NCBI RefSeq assembly: GCF_901709675.1
Contig: NC_051087.1
Coordinates: 14,748,067 to 14,812,066 of the forward strand
From: Syngnathus acus
Lineage: Eukaryota; Chordata; Actinopteri; Syngnathiformes; Syngnathidae
Reading direction: 5' to 3'
Length of the DNA: 64,000 nucleotides
In this document: piece by piece, positions 1-11,126 of the stretch
Layout: the number at the start of each line of letters is the position of its first letter
Numbering within the stretch: position 1 is the first letter of the stretch
The notes under the pieces: generated by a model
Told to the model about the DNA's origin: nothing
The model's input: the letters and a program-made list of their open reading frames with translations, nothing else
Database searches by the model: none
Translations under genes and position numbers: made by a program

Positions 1-895
1 TTACCTGACACAAATAAAGTAAATTTGTTCCCCAAAGTGAGCTAGCACAACATTGTTAATTACTCGATTGTAGAGAAGATTACTTATACGTGGGATGACT
101 TCTGTCAAGAGCCTGGAGTCTAATAGCTATTTTGTGTCCAAATGGGCGAAGCATGTTGACTGGACTTTTGTCTTGTGACCGCAAAGATATTTGCTCTTTA
201 TTGATATAGTACATTGATCACTACTTTGATATTGTTCTAAATCATGTGTGTTCGGACAAACTTGTGTTGCTGTCATTCATCAAAGCCATTCAAGCTCGCA
301 TTTAGCGTGCTAGCCGCTAGCAAAGAGACTCTCTTGATTGCAACACAGCACTCAGCAGACATCAGGTTATCCTCCATAATTAGCAGATTAATAATCAATA
401 ACAGCAATGGGAATTAAAACTGGGTATGCAAACAGGTAAGCATCTTGTCTGCCTTGAATTTCCAATCAAAGGTTAATCTTATGGCACTGCACATGAAAAA
501 GAAAACAGTACCAGATATCAAGTGATCAGCACATATAATGGCTTGTATGTTGTGATGGTGTAAAGAGGTCCCGTCGAAGATTTCACAGCCATTGTGCTCG
601 TCATCATTCACGCAACTGTATAGAATTACAAATAAGATTACAAGATAAGATTCCTTATCTCTATTTCACCAAATAAAGCAACCGTAAACAGGACAGGTGT
701 TTATCATTGTTATGAACGCAGAATGGATTTAGCAACTATTTTGCCTTTTAACCTCGATGTCACTTGGCAGTCTGCCCTCAGGCTGCATTTGTAATGCACA
801 CGCCGTAACAAGGGTGACGTCACACTGGGCTGGGCGATATGTCTGGAAAGTGTATCACGATATAAGTATTTTATGTTGGTTGATATTTAATTATA
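1..895. other. Non-coding, AT-rich sequence
   Basis: No coding exon, structured RNA or recognisable repeat was found here. Short open frames have no recognisable motif. The last part (about 820-895) is AT-rich and leads into a SINE. Confidence 0.5.
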
Positions 896-910
896 TTGAT
901 TCTTTTTAAC

Positions 911-1238
911 TATTCAGCTCAGTGGCCTAGTGGTAGAGTGTCCGCCCTGAGACTGGAAGGTTGTGGGTTCAAACCCCGGCCGGGTCATACCAAAGACTAT
1001 AAAAATGGGACCCATTTCCTCCCTGCTTGGCACTCAGCATTAAGGGTTGGAATTGGGGGGTTAGATCACCAACTGATTCCCGAGCGCGGCACCGCTGCTG
1101 CTCACTGCTCCCCTCTCCCCCAGGGGATGGATTAAAATCACACGGGGATGGGTTAAATGCAGAGGACAAATTTCACCACACCCAGATGTGTGTGTGACGA
1201 TCATTGGAACTTTAACTTTAACTTTAACTTAACTTTAT
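911..1238 (+). repeat. tRNA-derived SINE
   Basis: The head resembles a tRNA gene: an A-box-like stretch near 928-940 (GGCCTAGTGGTAGAGTG) and a perfect B box GGTTCAAACCC at about 967-977, the internal RNA polymerase III promoter. A tRNA-unrelated body follows. The element ends in a short (ACTTTA)n tail at about 1210-1238, the usual form of a LINE-mobilised SINE 3' end. No cloverleaf closes downstream of the B box, so this is not a functional tRNA gene. The family name was not determined. Confidence 0.8.
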
Positions 1239-1330
1239 TAAATAATAAGGACCTGGAGATAAGTTGAATTTGGGTAGTTTTATTTTAACATGTAATTCTT
1301 AAATAATAGGTCAACACAACTTGGAAATAT

Positions 1331-1733
1331 TGTCACAGATACGGAGTGGAAATGGAGCAGGGCGACCAAGTGCAGCTTGGACCAGGGTTTATTGAAGCAA
1401 ACTCAAAAAGACTCGGCAACTGACATCACTCTCTAACAAAACCAACCACAGGACTGACCGAAAAAGACGTGGAACAAAAAGACAGGGTGACATTACCAAA
1501 GACAGGAACCAAAAAGACATGACAGTACACATCATATCATCAATGATCCGACAGGGAGTGACACACAGACAGGACCTAAATACAAGACAGGTAACAAGAG
1601 GCAGATGAGCATGACCACACCAATCATAGGCACACAGGAGGGGTGGGGCGAGCACACAGACAGAAACCACGGACATGAGCATACAGGAGGGGAGGGGCGA
1701 GCACACAGACATGATCGGGGACGAGACGTGACA
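1331..1733 (-). mobile_element. Solo LTR with 5-bp target duplication
   Basis: The segment starts TGTCACAG and ends CGTGACA, the inverted TG...CA termini of an LTR. It is flanked on both sides by the 5-bp direct repeat AATAT (1326-1330 and 1734-1738). On the minus strand an AATAAA signal lies near 1390, close to the 3' end, which sets the orientation. No gag-pol sequence is attached, so recombination between two LTRs probably removed the internal part (inference). The 107-residue minus frame over it has no retroviral motif. Confidence 0.82.
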
Positions 1734-2016
1734 AATATAAATAAATGCCTTTTTAAATGGGCTTAATAGGATTGAACGATATGCCTGAAAAATATTTCTA
1801 TAATATACATTTATACTTTATTTTAGTCAATATTTACGTGTTTTACTTATTAAAAATATATATTTAGAAAACAACTGTGTGGTAATGTGCAAATTTGCTT
1901 CTCCAGCAGTGCACTGTAAATGGGTATTTGTGTTAAACGTTACTGCAAAGTTACATACATTAACCTTCATTCAATGCTCATACAATGTAAGTGTAATGAG
2001 AATACACTCTCTTATG

Positions 2017-3793
2017 GTCTAAGCCAGGGGTCTCAGACTCGCGGCCCGCGGGCCAATTGCGGCCCTCAGGACAATGTTTTGTGGCCCCCTGCCTGAAATC
2101 AAATCTTTGTGTTAGTGCGGCCCGCGCATTTTTTCTAACATGCATCTGGGGCTTTTATATTTTTTAACACCTGTGGGCTCCCGTAGCTCAGGCTCGTGAC
2201 AACAGCGCGAATTAGCAATTGGTCACTTTAACATGTTTGGATGAAAAAGTGGTGGGAAAATATATCTTGTCACCTAGTGCTATACGGTTTTTGTCAGCCC
2301 CAGTCATGTCTTTTTCAAAACCTGTCGTGAAGAGAAAAATTGGCGATGAGCACAGACATTTTCAGGAGAAGTGGGAGACGGAATATTTTTTTGTTGAGCA
2401 CAGGGGCATCCCAACGTGTCTAATATGCATAAAGTTGCGGTGCACAAGAAGTATAACATCAGACGTCATTACTCAACTAAACATGCTGAGGAGTATGGAA
2501 AATACCTGGGAGATGAGCGAGAGGACCGGGTCGCCAACCTTAAAACATGTCTACTGAGGCAGCAAGATTTTTTCAAAAAAGCAAGCAAAGAGAGTGAAGC
2601 GGCTATCAAAGCTAGCTACGTGGTGAGTGAGATGATTGCTAAAGCAGGGAAGCCATTCAAAGACGGCGACAGTGCATGTTACAGGCTGCAAGTATAGTCT
2701 GCCCGGAAAAAAAGGCTCAGTTTAGTAACATCAGCATTTCAGCCAACACAGTGGCAGAGCGCATTTCTGACATGTCAGGCAACATTTATGATCAACTGCG
2801 TGAGAAAGCTAAACATTTCCATTCATACTCACTTGCTGTTGATGAGCGCACAGACGTCACTGACACGGCGCAGCTCGCAATATATGTCCGTGGCGTTGAT
2901 AACAATTTTGAAGTTACGGAGGAGTTGCTCTCAGTGATTGCAATGCATGGCCAGACCACTGCCCAGGAGATATTCCGCCAGCTGTGTGATTCCATTGAGG
3001 ATGCCGGCTTACAATGGAAGCGTTTGGCTGGAATAACTACCGACGGAGCGCCGTCAATGACAGGGAGGAAAAACGGACTTGTGGCGCTTGTTCAAAGGAA
3101 ACTGGAAGAGGAGGGTGTGGAAGATGCCATTGCTCTGCACTGCATTATCCACCAGCAGACCCTTTGCAGCAAGATCATGAGGTTTGACAATGTGATGTCT
3201 GACGTTGTGAAAATCATCAACCATATCAGATCCAGGGCTTTAAAGCATCGGCAGTTCCGCGACTTTTTGGCGGAAATAGAGTCAGAATACGAGGACGTGC
3301 TCTACTTCACCGAGGTACGTTGGCTCAGCAGGGGGAAGGTCTTGAAGAGGCTTTTTGAGTTAAGAGCAGAAGTGAAAGCCTTCATGGAGAAGGATGGGAT
3401 GACTGTTCCTGTGCTAAATGATCCTAAATGTCGAAGGGACTTAGCTTTTCTTGTTGACCTCACACAGGAGCTGAATGTACTGAACAAGAAGTTACAGGGT
3501 CAGGACCAGCTTGTCAGTGCTGCATATGACAATGTCAGAGCATTCTCCCAAAAACTTGTGTTATGGAAAGCCCAGCTTTTCCAAACAAACCTCTGCCATT
3601 TCCCAGCATGCAAGGCACTCATGGATTCAGGCACAACATTCAGTGGTGAGAAGTATGCTGATACCATTGGAAAGCTACAGGAAGAAGTTGATCAGAGGTT
3701 TGCAGACTTAAAGACACACAGAGCCACTTTTCAGATTTTTGCTGACCCCTTCTCCTTTGATGTGGAGGATGCCCCCAATTTGTTTTTCCGTTT
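2017..3793 (+). mobile_element. hAT element, 3'-truncated
   Basis: The left end CAGGGGTCTCAGACTCG starts at 2025, preceded by GTCTAAGC (2017-2024), a plausible 8-bp target copy. The GC-rich terminal region (CGGCCCGCGGGCC) matches the style of the other hAT ends in this window. The transposase gene inside stops making sense near 3793, where an LTR-like sequence begins, and no right-hand terminal repeat is present. The element is therefore deleted at its 3' side. Confidence 0.78.
2306..3790 (+). pseudogene. hAT transposase (GTF2IRD2/ZBED-like), broken
   Basis: A hAT superfamily transposase decayed by frame changes. From 2306 the frame begins MSFSKPVVKRKIG and reaches a BED-type zinc-finger start with CLIC. 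It then shifts to another frame carrying RRHYSTKH, the His part of the same finger. The frame ends at about 2697, and the largest piece runs 2676-3857 in a third frame. That piece has the RNase-H-like catalytic core, including SLAVDERTDVTDTAQLAIYV, ITTDGAPSMTGRKNGLVAL and ALHCIIHQQTLCSKIM, with acidic residues where the hAT DDE core expects them. The C-terminal hAT dimerisation domain is absent. It resembles the domesticated GTF2IRD2 C-terminal part and general ZBED-like transposases. Not functional. Confidence 0.85.
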
Positions 3794-4195
3794 TGTGACA
3801 GGACAGACAGGGCAACCAAATGCATCACAGTACTCTCATTTATTGTATTGGAGGTAAAGGGGAAGTGGATCACTGTTGCGGGACCAGAGCAGAGTGGATG
3901 CGTCAACGAAGCTGGAAAGGGGGAAGCAGCCTCGTACAAAGCAAACACAAAGCAGGTAGGGTGTAGGCAAAACTCATGATCGAATAACAGGCCAGGCAGA
4001 AGTCATACACGGGTCGAGCAACAGGTGAACGTGCTAGATCGGCAATATGAGTCACTTTGGGGAAGGCAGGCAACAGACAGGACAGGATAGAAATGTGGGA
4101 CAAACTGACAGAGAAGGCTGGGTGTACGGGGTTTATATAGAGCGGCTAATGAGCTGGGAGCAGGTTTACAGGCAATGGCTGCGGGTGCGGGCAAT
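3794..4195 (-). mobile_element. Probable LTR fragment
   Basis: Read on the minus strand this stretch has an LTR-like layout: a TATA box CTATATAAAC at 4131-4140, an AATAAA signal at 3839-3844 and a CA-type terminus near 3794. It abuts the broken end of the hAT transposase. No matching second LTR, coding region or target duplication was found, so both the family and the left boundary (about 4195) are tentative. Confidence 0.4.
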
Positions 4196-4199
4196 CATT

Positions 4200-4286
4200 G
4201 TTAATGCTGTTTATTTATATATTGACACTTTCATCTGCTGTTTAATGTATATTTATTTAATCTTGTTTATTTGTATATTGACACTT
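4200..4286. repeat. AT-rich minisatellite, left flank of gypsy insertion
   Basis: About two copies of a roughly 50-bp unit containing TTGACACTTTC, CTGCTGTTTA and TTATTTATATA. The same unit resumes at 11469 after the gypsy element, so the retrotransposon split the array. Confidence 0.7.
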
Positions 4287-4684
4287 TGTCACGCGCCGGT
4301 GTCATCCAGCCACGCTCCACCAATCACCGGGATCATTCTCACCTGTCGCGTGCTCATTGGGAGCACTATATTAGCGCGGCCAGCGCTACAGCCCGTGTCA
4401 GCTTGTCTCGTGATGTCTCCGTGCACACCGGTCCTCGTAAGCTTGACTCCCCGCTTCTTTACGATTCGCCTTGTCCTGTCTGTCCAGTGCTACCTTGTCA
4501 GTCTGCAGTCCTCGCCAGTGAGAAGTCCAGCCGCTAGATCCCTCCCCTGGTTTACCATCCGGCTACCCACACCCGGCGAGCGCAGCCTCACCCGTTCGCC
4601 GTTCCAGCCTTCCACCGTTCCCCTCTCCCTCCACAATAAAGTCTGCTTCGCTTTGCATTTGGCTGTACTGTCCAATCTCTTACA
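4287..4684 (+). repeat. 5' LTR of gypsy element 1
   Basis: Runs from TGTCACGCGCC to CTCTTACA. It carries ATATTAGCGCG near 4370 as a possible core promoter and an AATAAA signal at about 4635. The gag start follows 19 bases after the end. Confidence 0.88.
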
Positions 4685-4703
4685 GTACAAGCTGACCAAC
4701 ATT

Positions 4704-5749
4704 ATGCAGCCAGCAATTGATCAGACGGCATTGTGTCGACTGGAGCGGACCGAGACAGCGGTCAGTAGCCTATCGGCGGACATCCGAAGCCTGATTGAGG
4801 TGGGCCAGCAGCAGCAGCGCCAGCTGCAGCAGCAACAGCAACAGCTCGAGCAGCAGCAGCAGGAGATGGCTCAGGTACTCGACACCCTCCGTACCATGTC
4901 CATAAGCCATCCACCCATCCACGTCCCACCGGCTGTTGTCCTCCACATCCAGCTCGCGTTCCGTCGCCGAGACCAAGAGAGTCGTGGATGTTCCAGAGCC
5001 TCGTCTCGGTAACAGAAAAGTTCAATGGAGATCCCAAACATGTCAGGGCGTTCGTGACCAACTGCCGCATCATATTCGGTCTCTAACCCGTCACGTTCGC
5101 GACCGAGCCAGCCAAAGTAGGGTTTGTCCTGGCCCACCTCACGGGTGAAGCACGGCTTTGGGGAATGGCTGAGTATTAGTGAAGGGCCCCTGCTTGTGAC
5201 TCAGTTGACGCCTTCGCGAGCGAGCTCCTACGGCTATTCGACCTGGGCTCGGTCACAGAGGACGCCGCCGAGGAGCTGGCTACATTGCGGCAGGGTAGCC
5301 GATCGGTGGCAGAGTATGCTCTCAAGTTCCAGACATTGACTGGCAGCAGCCAGTGGAACACACCAGCCCTGGTGAGCATCTTCCTCCACGGGCTCGCCGA
5401 GTATATGAAGGACAAGTTGGTGTCCTATGAGCGTCCCCAAACCCTGGAAGGAGCGATGGACTTGGCGGCCCGCGTGGTTCGGCGGATCCGTACCCGGCAA
5501 TGCGAGTGGGAGCGAAGAGCGCCGCGAAGCCCGTGCAGCCACCCTCGTCCGCCCGTTCAGCTTCCATCGACCGCCCCGCCCGCCGAGCCGATGGAATTGG
5601 GGCGGACCCGCCTTCCCGCGGAGGAGCACCGCCAACGGCTCACGCAAAGGCTGTGCCTGTACTGTGGGGAGGGTGGTCATCGGGCAGTCGGATGTCCGTT
5701 AAAAGATCAGAGCTCACGCGGCATCGGGAATCCGCGTGAGCTCAACTAA
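4704..5749 (+). pseudogene. gypsy element 1 gag, frameshifted
   Basis: The gag frame opens at 4704 with MQPAIDQTALCRLERTETAV, followed by a glutamine-rich coiled-coil-like stretch (about 4800-4870). The reading then shifts frame several times (about 5000 and 5150-5285). The C-terminal part at 5285-5749 carries the CCHC zinc knuckle CLYCGEGGHRAVGC near 5658-5699, which in these elements binds the RNA. The order and the knuckle match the intact gag at 34,200-35,241 (minus). Not translatable as one protein. Confidence 0.82.
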
Positions 5750-6681
5750 CACCTGCTGTCCCAGTTCAAGTTCCAGTTCCTTCATGCTACAGGCGCGCAT
5801 CCAGCTTGCGGCGGGCGACCGCAACGTGGCGGCCTTGTTGGATTCCGGGTCGGAAGGTAACATCATGGACATCAGTTTGGCCTGTCAGTGGGAAATCAAG
5901 TTCCTGCCCCTGAGCCCGTCAATCCCCGCTCATGCCATCAACGGTCGGCTGATTGGCGAGGTGACTTCCATCACAGAACCAGTCAGGCTACTTCTCTCGG
6001 GTAATCACCATGAGACTATTCCGTTTTTTCTCCTGTCCCTCCCAGAGCAGCAGCTCATCTTGGGGCTTCCCTGGCTGCGGCTGCACAACCCGGTGCTGGA
6101 CTGGGAGGTGGGAAGCGTTTGGCAGTGGAGCGAGCGATGCCATCGCTTATGCCTAAGAGCAGCTGCCGACCCGCTCGAAAGGCCCATTCCCGGCCCAAAC
6201 CCGGACATTTCCAACGTTCCAGCACAGTACCATGAACTCAAGGACCTTTTCAGCAAAGCCAAGGCGACTTCTCTTCCCCCACACCGATTGTACGATCGCG
6301 CGATCGACCTGCTACCTGGCACCTCACCTCCCAAGGGTCGCGTTTACTCCCTGTTTGATCCTGAGCATAAGGCCATGGAGGAGTACATCCAGGACTCTCT
6401 GCTGGTATCATTCGGCCATTCTCATCACCAGCAGGAGTGGGATTTTTCTTCGTGGGAAAGAAGGATGGGACGCTCCGCCTGTCCATTGATTACCGGGGAA
6501 TCAATGAGATCACCGTGAAAAACCGCAATCCCCTCCCTCTTCTCTCCTCCGCCTTCAAGAACTTGCAAGGCGCCACCATATTCACAAAGCTGGACCGTCG
6601 CAACGCTTATCACCTGGTACGCATCCGGGAGGGAGACGAATGGAAGACGGCCTTCAACACCCCTAGCGGGCACTATGAATA
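5736..6681 (+). pseudogene. gypsy element 1 protease and RT start
   Basis: The aspartic protease active-site triplet is visible in AALLDSGSEGN (about 5830-5862). The RT N-terminal part follows: SLPPHRLYDRAIDL near 6270, [20 protein letters not shown] near 6442 and [20 protein letters not shown] near 6590. A frame change near 6415-6440 separates the two parts. The RT is then cut at the codons for HYEY by the LINE. It aligns without gaps to the intact copy at 30.9-35.2 kb up to that point. Confidence 0.85.
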
Positions 6682-7553
6682 CACTGCCACATCCAAAGGT
6701 TCTCAGACGACACGGCCATTGTTGGATATGTTTCGGAGGGGAATGATCTGGAATACAGGACGGTCATCAATGACTTTGTCAGCTGGTGTGAGCTCAACCA
6801 GCTTCAGCTGAACACCAGCAAAACGAAGGAGATGATTGTGAGCTTCGGGAGGACAGCATCCCGCTTCACTCCGGTGAACATCCAGGGATCGGACATTGAG
6901 GTAGTGGAGAACTACAAATTCCTGGGTGTTCGCCTTAACAACAAACTGGACTGGACTGATCACACCCACGCCCTGTACAAGAAGGGCCAGAGGCGCCTCC
7001 ACCTGCTAAGGAGACTGAGGTCCTTCGGTATGTGCAGGGCTGTCCTCAGGACCTTCTATGACTCTGTGTGGCCTCAGCCATCCTCTACGCTGTGGTCTGC
7101 TGGGGTGGGGGCAGTACGGACCGGGACAGGGGGAGACTGAATAAGATGGTCGGAAGAGCAAGCTCTGTCCTGGGCTGTCCCCCGGACTCCATTGAGGTTG
7201 TGGGTGGAAGGAGGACGTTAATTAAGCTGAAATCCATCATGGACAACACCTCTCACCCCCTCCATGACATTGTGCGGTCCCTGAGCAGCTCCTTTAGCAG
7301 CAGACTATTACACCCACGGTGTAGGAAGGAACGATTCAGCAGGTCCTTCATTCCCTCTGCTGTAAGACTCTACAACATGTGTGGCACCTGATAAAATGGT
7401 GTTTCGTCTCTACTAGCGGCACTTGTCTTTGTCCTTGACTGTTATTTATCCTTTTTTGAAATTTTGGCACTTGTATTCTTGCACTCCTATGCGCTGCTGT
7501 GACAAGTAAATTTCCCCGCTGTGGGATGAACAAAGTTCTATCATCATATCATC
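6682..7553 (+). mobile_element. Rex1-like LINE fragment inserted in gypsy RT
   Basis: This 5'-truncated non-LTR retrotransposon encodes the end of a reverse transcriptase. Visible pieces: the YADD-like motif as [11 protein letters not shown] at about 6700, then [39 protein letters not shown] and AVVCWGGGSTDRDRGRLNKM. The usual C-terminal end is VRLYNMCGT near 7390. One frame change lies near 7070. The 3' end is an (ATC)n-type tail at about 7540-7553. The arrangement matches the fish Rex1 group of the CR1/L2 branch. About 25 RT codons of the host gypsy are missing at the insertion point. Confidence 0.8.
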
Positions 7554-8217
7554 ATGTTAAATAGGTTCGTGTTCGTTTACCTGGACAACATCCTCATCTT
7601 CTCATCTCTCTCTGAACACATCAAACATGTCCGAGCGGTGCTGCGCCATCGGCTTGAAAACTCCCTGTTCATAAAGGCGCAGAAGTGCAAATTCCACACG
7701 TCTTCTGTCAAGTTTCTCGGCTACATGGTGCGAGAGGGATTCATTGAGATGGACCCCGAAAAGGTGAGGGCAGTCACGTCTTGGCCAGTTCCCGAAACGC
7801 GCAAACGGCTACAACATTTCTTGGGATTTGCGAACTTCTACCGCAGCTTCATCTGCAACTACAGCACCGTGGCGGCACCCCTCACCGCTCTTACCAGCTC
7901 CGCCTCCACGTACAAGTGGACAGACCAGGCAGAACACGCCTTTGTGGAATTAAAGAGGCCCCATCCTCCGAGTGCCCGATCCCGAAAGACAGTTCGTGGT
8001 CGAGGTGGACGCCTCCAACGTGGGAGTTGGGGCAGTACTATCCCAGCATAGCCACGAGGATGATCAACTCCGCCCATGCGTTTTTTTTTTCTCTTGCCGC
8101 CTGTCGTCCGCAGAACGAAATTATGACATCGGCCATCGGGAACTCCTGGCGGTCAAGCTGGCGCTGGAGGAGTGGAGGCTCTGGCTGGAAGGCGCCACCG
8201 CTCCGTTCATTGTCTAG
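7554..8217 (+). pseudogene. gypsy element 1 RT end and RNase H
   Basis: The gypsy frame resumes with [20 protein letters not shown], so the second Asp of the YxDD box is replaced by Asn (LDN). The RT thumb and connection follow ([40 protein letters not shown]). After a frameshift near 7955 the RNase H start [18 protein letters not shown] and [18 protein letters not shown] are readable. A stop codon TAG at 8215-8217 takes the place of the Trp codon expected before TDH. The hAT element was inserted exactly there. Confidence 0.85.
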
Positions 8218-9304
8218 ACCAGCGGTGGCCAACCCGCGGCTCGCGAGCCGCATGCGGCTCTTTAGCTAGTTTCATGCGGCTCTTTTACGTTCATATCAAC
8301 ATTTGTGTTTATTTTTCGTGCGTATTTGCTTCGCTTGAGTTCAATATGGTATTTTGGTCAAACGCGCATGCGCGTGAGGTGAAATCCCGCAAAGGCGGAG
8401 GGACAAACAGAGCGATTGGTTTTGCTGGCTTTTTAATGGATGGCGACTGTGACTACGGGGGCCCATTAGGTCCACAAAAGCTGACAAGACGCTTGCCAAA
8501 ATGGCAAGGAAAAAATGCACAGCTAAACGAATATATGACGATGAACACAGGACGTTTTTAACAGAGTTAAAGTTGTTTTTTGTTGAACGCTATGGCAAGC
8601 CATTCTGCCTCATATGTCGGACGTCATTGGCGCATTTAAAAGCTTCAAATGGTCAGCGCCACTTCAGCTCACTTCATGCCAATATCGATAAGGACTTTGC
8701 AAAAGGGACTGAATTTCGCAAGCACAAGTTTGGAGACTTTGAAAAATAGGTACAGTTTTTCAAAAAAATTACGAAGCACTCAGAGACTGTCACACTTGCA
8801 TTGTTTCAACTGGCTTGGAACATTGCACGGCTAAAAAGCCATACAATGAAGTGGAGTTCGTTAAAATATGCCTCAGTGACGTTATTGAAATCTTGTCTCC
8901 TGAAAACGACGAACTCAAACGAATGGTCTGTCCCGCCACACATAGTAAGTAAAAAAACGTATTATGTTTTTGTTTGTGGAATTTGTTGAACTGAGAGTTT
9001 GTCTGTGTGAGACAATGCACACAATGTTCATTGTTGAAAATGTGGTCTTTGGTCTGTGGTTTTAGTACTGTAGGAGTCAATTTGTCATCATGTTGGTGCG
9101 TGACATAATAATGTCACACAATAAATTTGGCTGAGCAGAGGGGTGTGTGTGCGTGTGTGTGCGTGTGCGTTTGTGTGCGTGTGTGTCTGTGTGGGGGGGG
9201 GGGGGGTTTCATCTGTGCTCATGTGTATGATGTGGCTCTTTGCGATGACACAGTAAAAAATGTGGCTCTTAGTCTCTGACTGGTTGGCCACCCCTGGTCT
9301 AGAC
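8212..9304 (+). mobile_element. hAT element with palindromic 8-bp target copy
   Basis: The element spans 8220-9296. Its termini CAGCGGTGGCCAACC and GGTTGGCCACCCCTG are inverted repeats with one mismatch. The 8-bp target copies GTCTAGAC lie at 8212-8219 and 9297-9304. It is 1077 bp and keeps only the start of a transposase gene, so it is non-autonomous. A TG-rich microsatellite (9142-9208) with a G run lies near the right end. Confidence 0.93.
8501..8749 (+). pseudogene. hAT transposase N-terminal remnant (BED-like finger)
   Basis: An 82-residue frame starting MARKKCTAKRIYDDEHRTFL. It has a CLIC...H-x4-H pattern (PFCLICRTSLAHL then RHFSSLHANI) typical of the BED zinc finger at the N-terminus of hAT transposases. 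The catalytic core and dimerisation domain are absent, so it is a remnant of the parent transposase. Confidence 0.72.
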
Positions 9305-10708
9305 GGACCACCAGAACCTGGAATACCTGAGATTGGCCAAGAGGTTGAATGCCAGGCAAGCTCGATGGGCCCTTTTTTTGACTGGTTTGAATTCTCGCTC
9401 TCTTACAGACCGGCCTCCCGCAATGCAAAAGCGGACGCCTTGTCGCGCATGTTCCCTGGAGGGGAGGAGGTGGAGGGTCCAATTCCCACTATCCTTCCGA
9501 GCTCTGTTCGGGTGGCGGCCCTGTCATGGGAGATTGAGCGTCAGGTGGAGGCTGCGGCGCGCGATCAACCTGGTCCCAGCAACTGCCCGGAGGGTCGCCT
9601 GTTTGTCCCCGAGAACCTGCGGTCATATGTCCTTCAATGGGCACACGACTCCTGCCTCACCTGCCATCCCGGGACTGCCCGCACGAGGTTCATGGTGGCT
9701 CAGCGGTTCTGGTGGCCCACCTGGAGGGAGGACACATGCGATTATGTTCGGGCCTGCCCCACCTGTAACCGCTGTAAGTCATCTAATCAGCCCCCGGCCT
9801 GATCTCTCCAGCCTCTGCCCGTTCCCCAGCGACCCTGGTCTCACCTGTCGGTCGACTTTGTCACGGGGCTTCCGCCCTCGGAGGGGAACACGGCGGTCCT
9901 CACAGTCGTGGACCGTTTCAGCAAAATGGCCCACTTTATTCACCTGCCCAAACTCCCGTCGGCAAAGCAAACGGCGTCCATTCTGCTGCAGGAGGTTGTT
10001 CGGCACCATGGCATCCCTCGGGACATTGTGTCGGACCGTGGTCCGCAACTCTCTTCCGCCTTCTGGGTGGAGTTCTGCCGGCTCCTCAGCGCCACGGCCA
10101 GCCTCTCCTCGGGGTTCCATCCGCGATCGAATGGACAAGCCGAATGTTTGAACCAGGAGCTGGGCAAGGCTCTCCGGCGCATGGCCGCTGAAGATCAGCG
10201 AGGGTGGGCCAAACAGCTTCCCTGGGTGGAGTATGCCCACAATGCCCTTCCCAGCTCGGCCACAGGTCTGTCACCCTTTCATTGTGTGTTTGGTTATCAA
10301 CCGCCCTTGTTCGCCCACCAGGAGCAGAGCGCGACGTGCCCGTCAGCCCTCGGCTGTGTCCGCCACTGTCATCGGGCCTGGTCGAGGGCTCGGGTCTCTC
10401 TATTCCGCTCTGTCTCCGGCTACGCTCGCCAGGCCAATAATCATCGGACGCCAGCTTCTTCGTACAGCGTGGGACAGCGAGTGTGGCTCTCGTCACGGGA
10501 TTTGCCGCTGCGCACAGAATCCCGCGAGCTGGCGCCCCGCTTCGTTGGTCCCTTCACCATAAGTAAGGTAATCAACCCGTCCGCTGTTCGTCTGCGCCTT
10601 CCTGGCTCCATGAAGTTCCATCCCACATTTCACGTCTCTTGGGTGAGACCCGTTTTTGAGAGCTCCTTGGCTGCGGCGTCTGCTCTGCCGCCGCCCTGGC
10701 TCATCTAG
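9297..10708 (+). pseudogene. gypsy element 1 RNase H end and integrase
   Basis: After the hAT element the gypsy reading resumes with the RNase H C-terminus (FEFSLSYRPASRNAKADALS near 9388). The integrase HHCC finger follows (HDSCLTCHPG ... CPTCNRC, about 9647-9775). A frame change and stop occur near 9800. The 9908-10708 frame holds the catalytic core: [31 protein letters not shown] and [11 protein letters not shown], with the second Asp and the Glu of the DDE triad. The C-terminal SH3-like part ([27 protein letters not shown]) ends at a stop at 10706-10708, just before the chromodomain. Confidence 0.88.
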
Positions 10709-10890
10709 GGAGAGCCAGCTTACACCGTCCGTTCCTTGCTCCGGTCATGGCGTCGTGGCCGCGGGCTCCAGTACCTCGTGGATTGGGAGGGATATGATGA
10801 TTCGCACCGCTCCTGGGTGCCGAGCCACTGGATCCTCGACCCCTCACTCGTCGCGGAGTTCCACCGCCTGCATCCGGACCAGCCGAGCCC
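10709..10890 (+). pseudogene. gypsy element 1 chromodomain
   Basis: [40 protein letters not shown] and [19 protein letters not shown] read through, with a frame change near 10735. The aromatic residues of the methyl-lysine cage region (Y, W, W) are present. It corresponds to the intact C-terminus of the element at 30.9 kb and places both copies among the chromoviruses. Confidence 0.82.
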
Positions 10891-11126
10891 CCAGCGAGGG
10901 CGTCCGTGTCGGAGGGAGATGGCCTGTGGGGAGGGTCCGCCGCTGCACCGTGCCCCGGCCTCGCTGCCTCCTACGCCCGCATCTGCTGCTTCGACGTCGG
11001 CTGACGAGTCGGATGCATCTACGGAGTATTGTATCGCCCCCCACCCGCCCGTTCGGTGTTGGGGGGATGTTCCTGGGGACGTCGGGAGCCGTCCCTTGTG
11101 TGTGTGTGTGTGAGGGGGGGGGGTTC

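Noticed and set aside
911-1000. A tRNA gene suggested by A and B boxes
   Set aside because: No acceptor stem closes, and a SINE body and tail follow. The same holds for the B boxes in the other SINEs.
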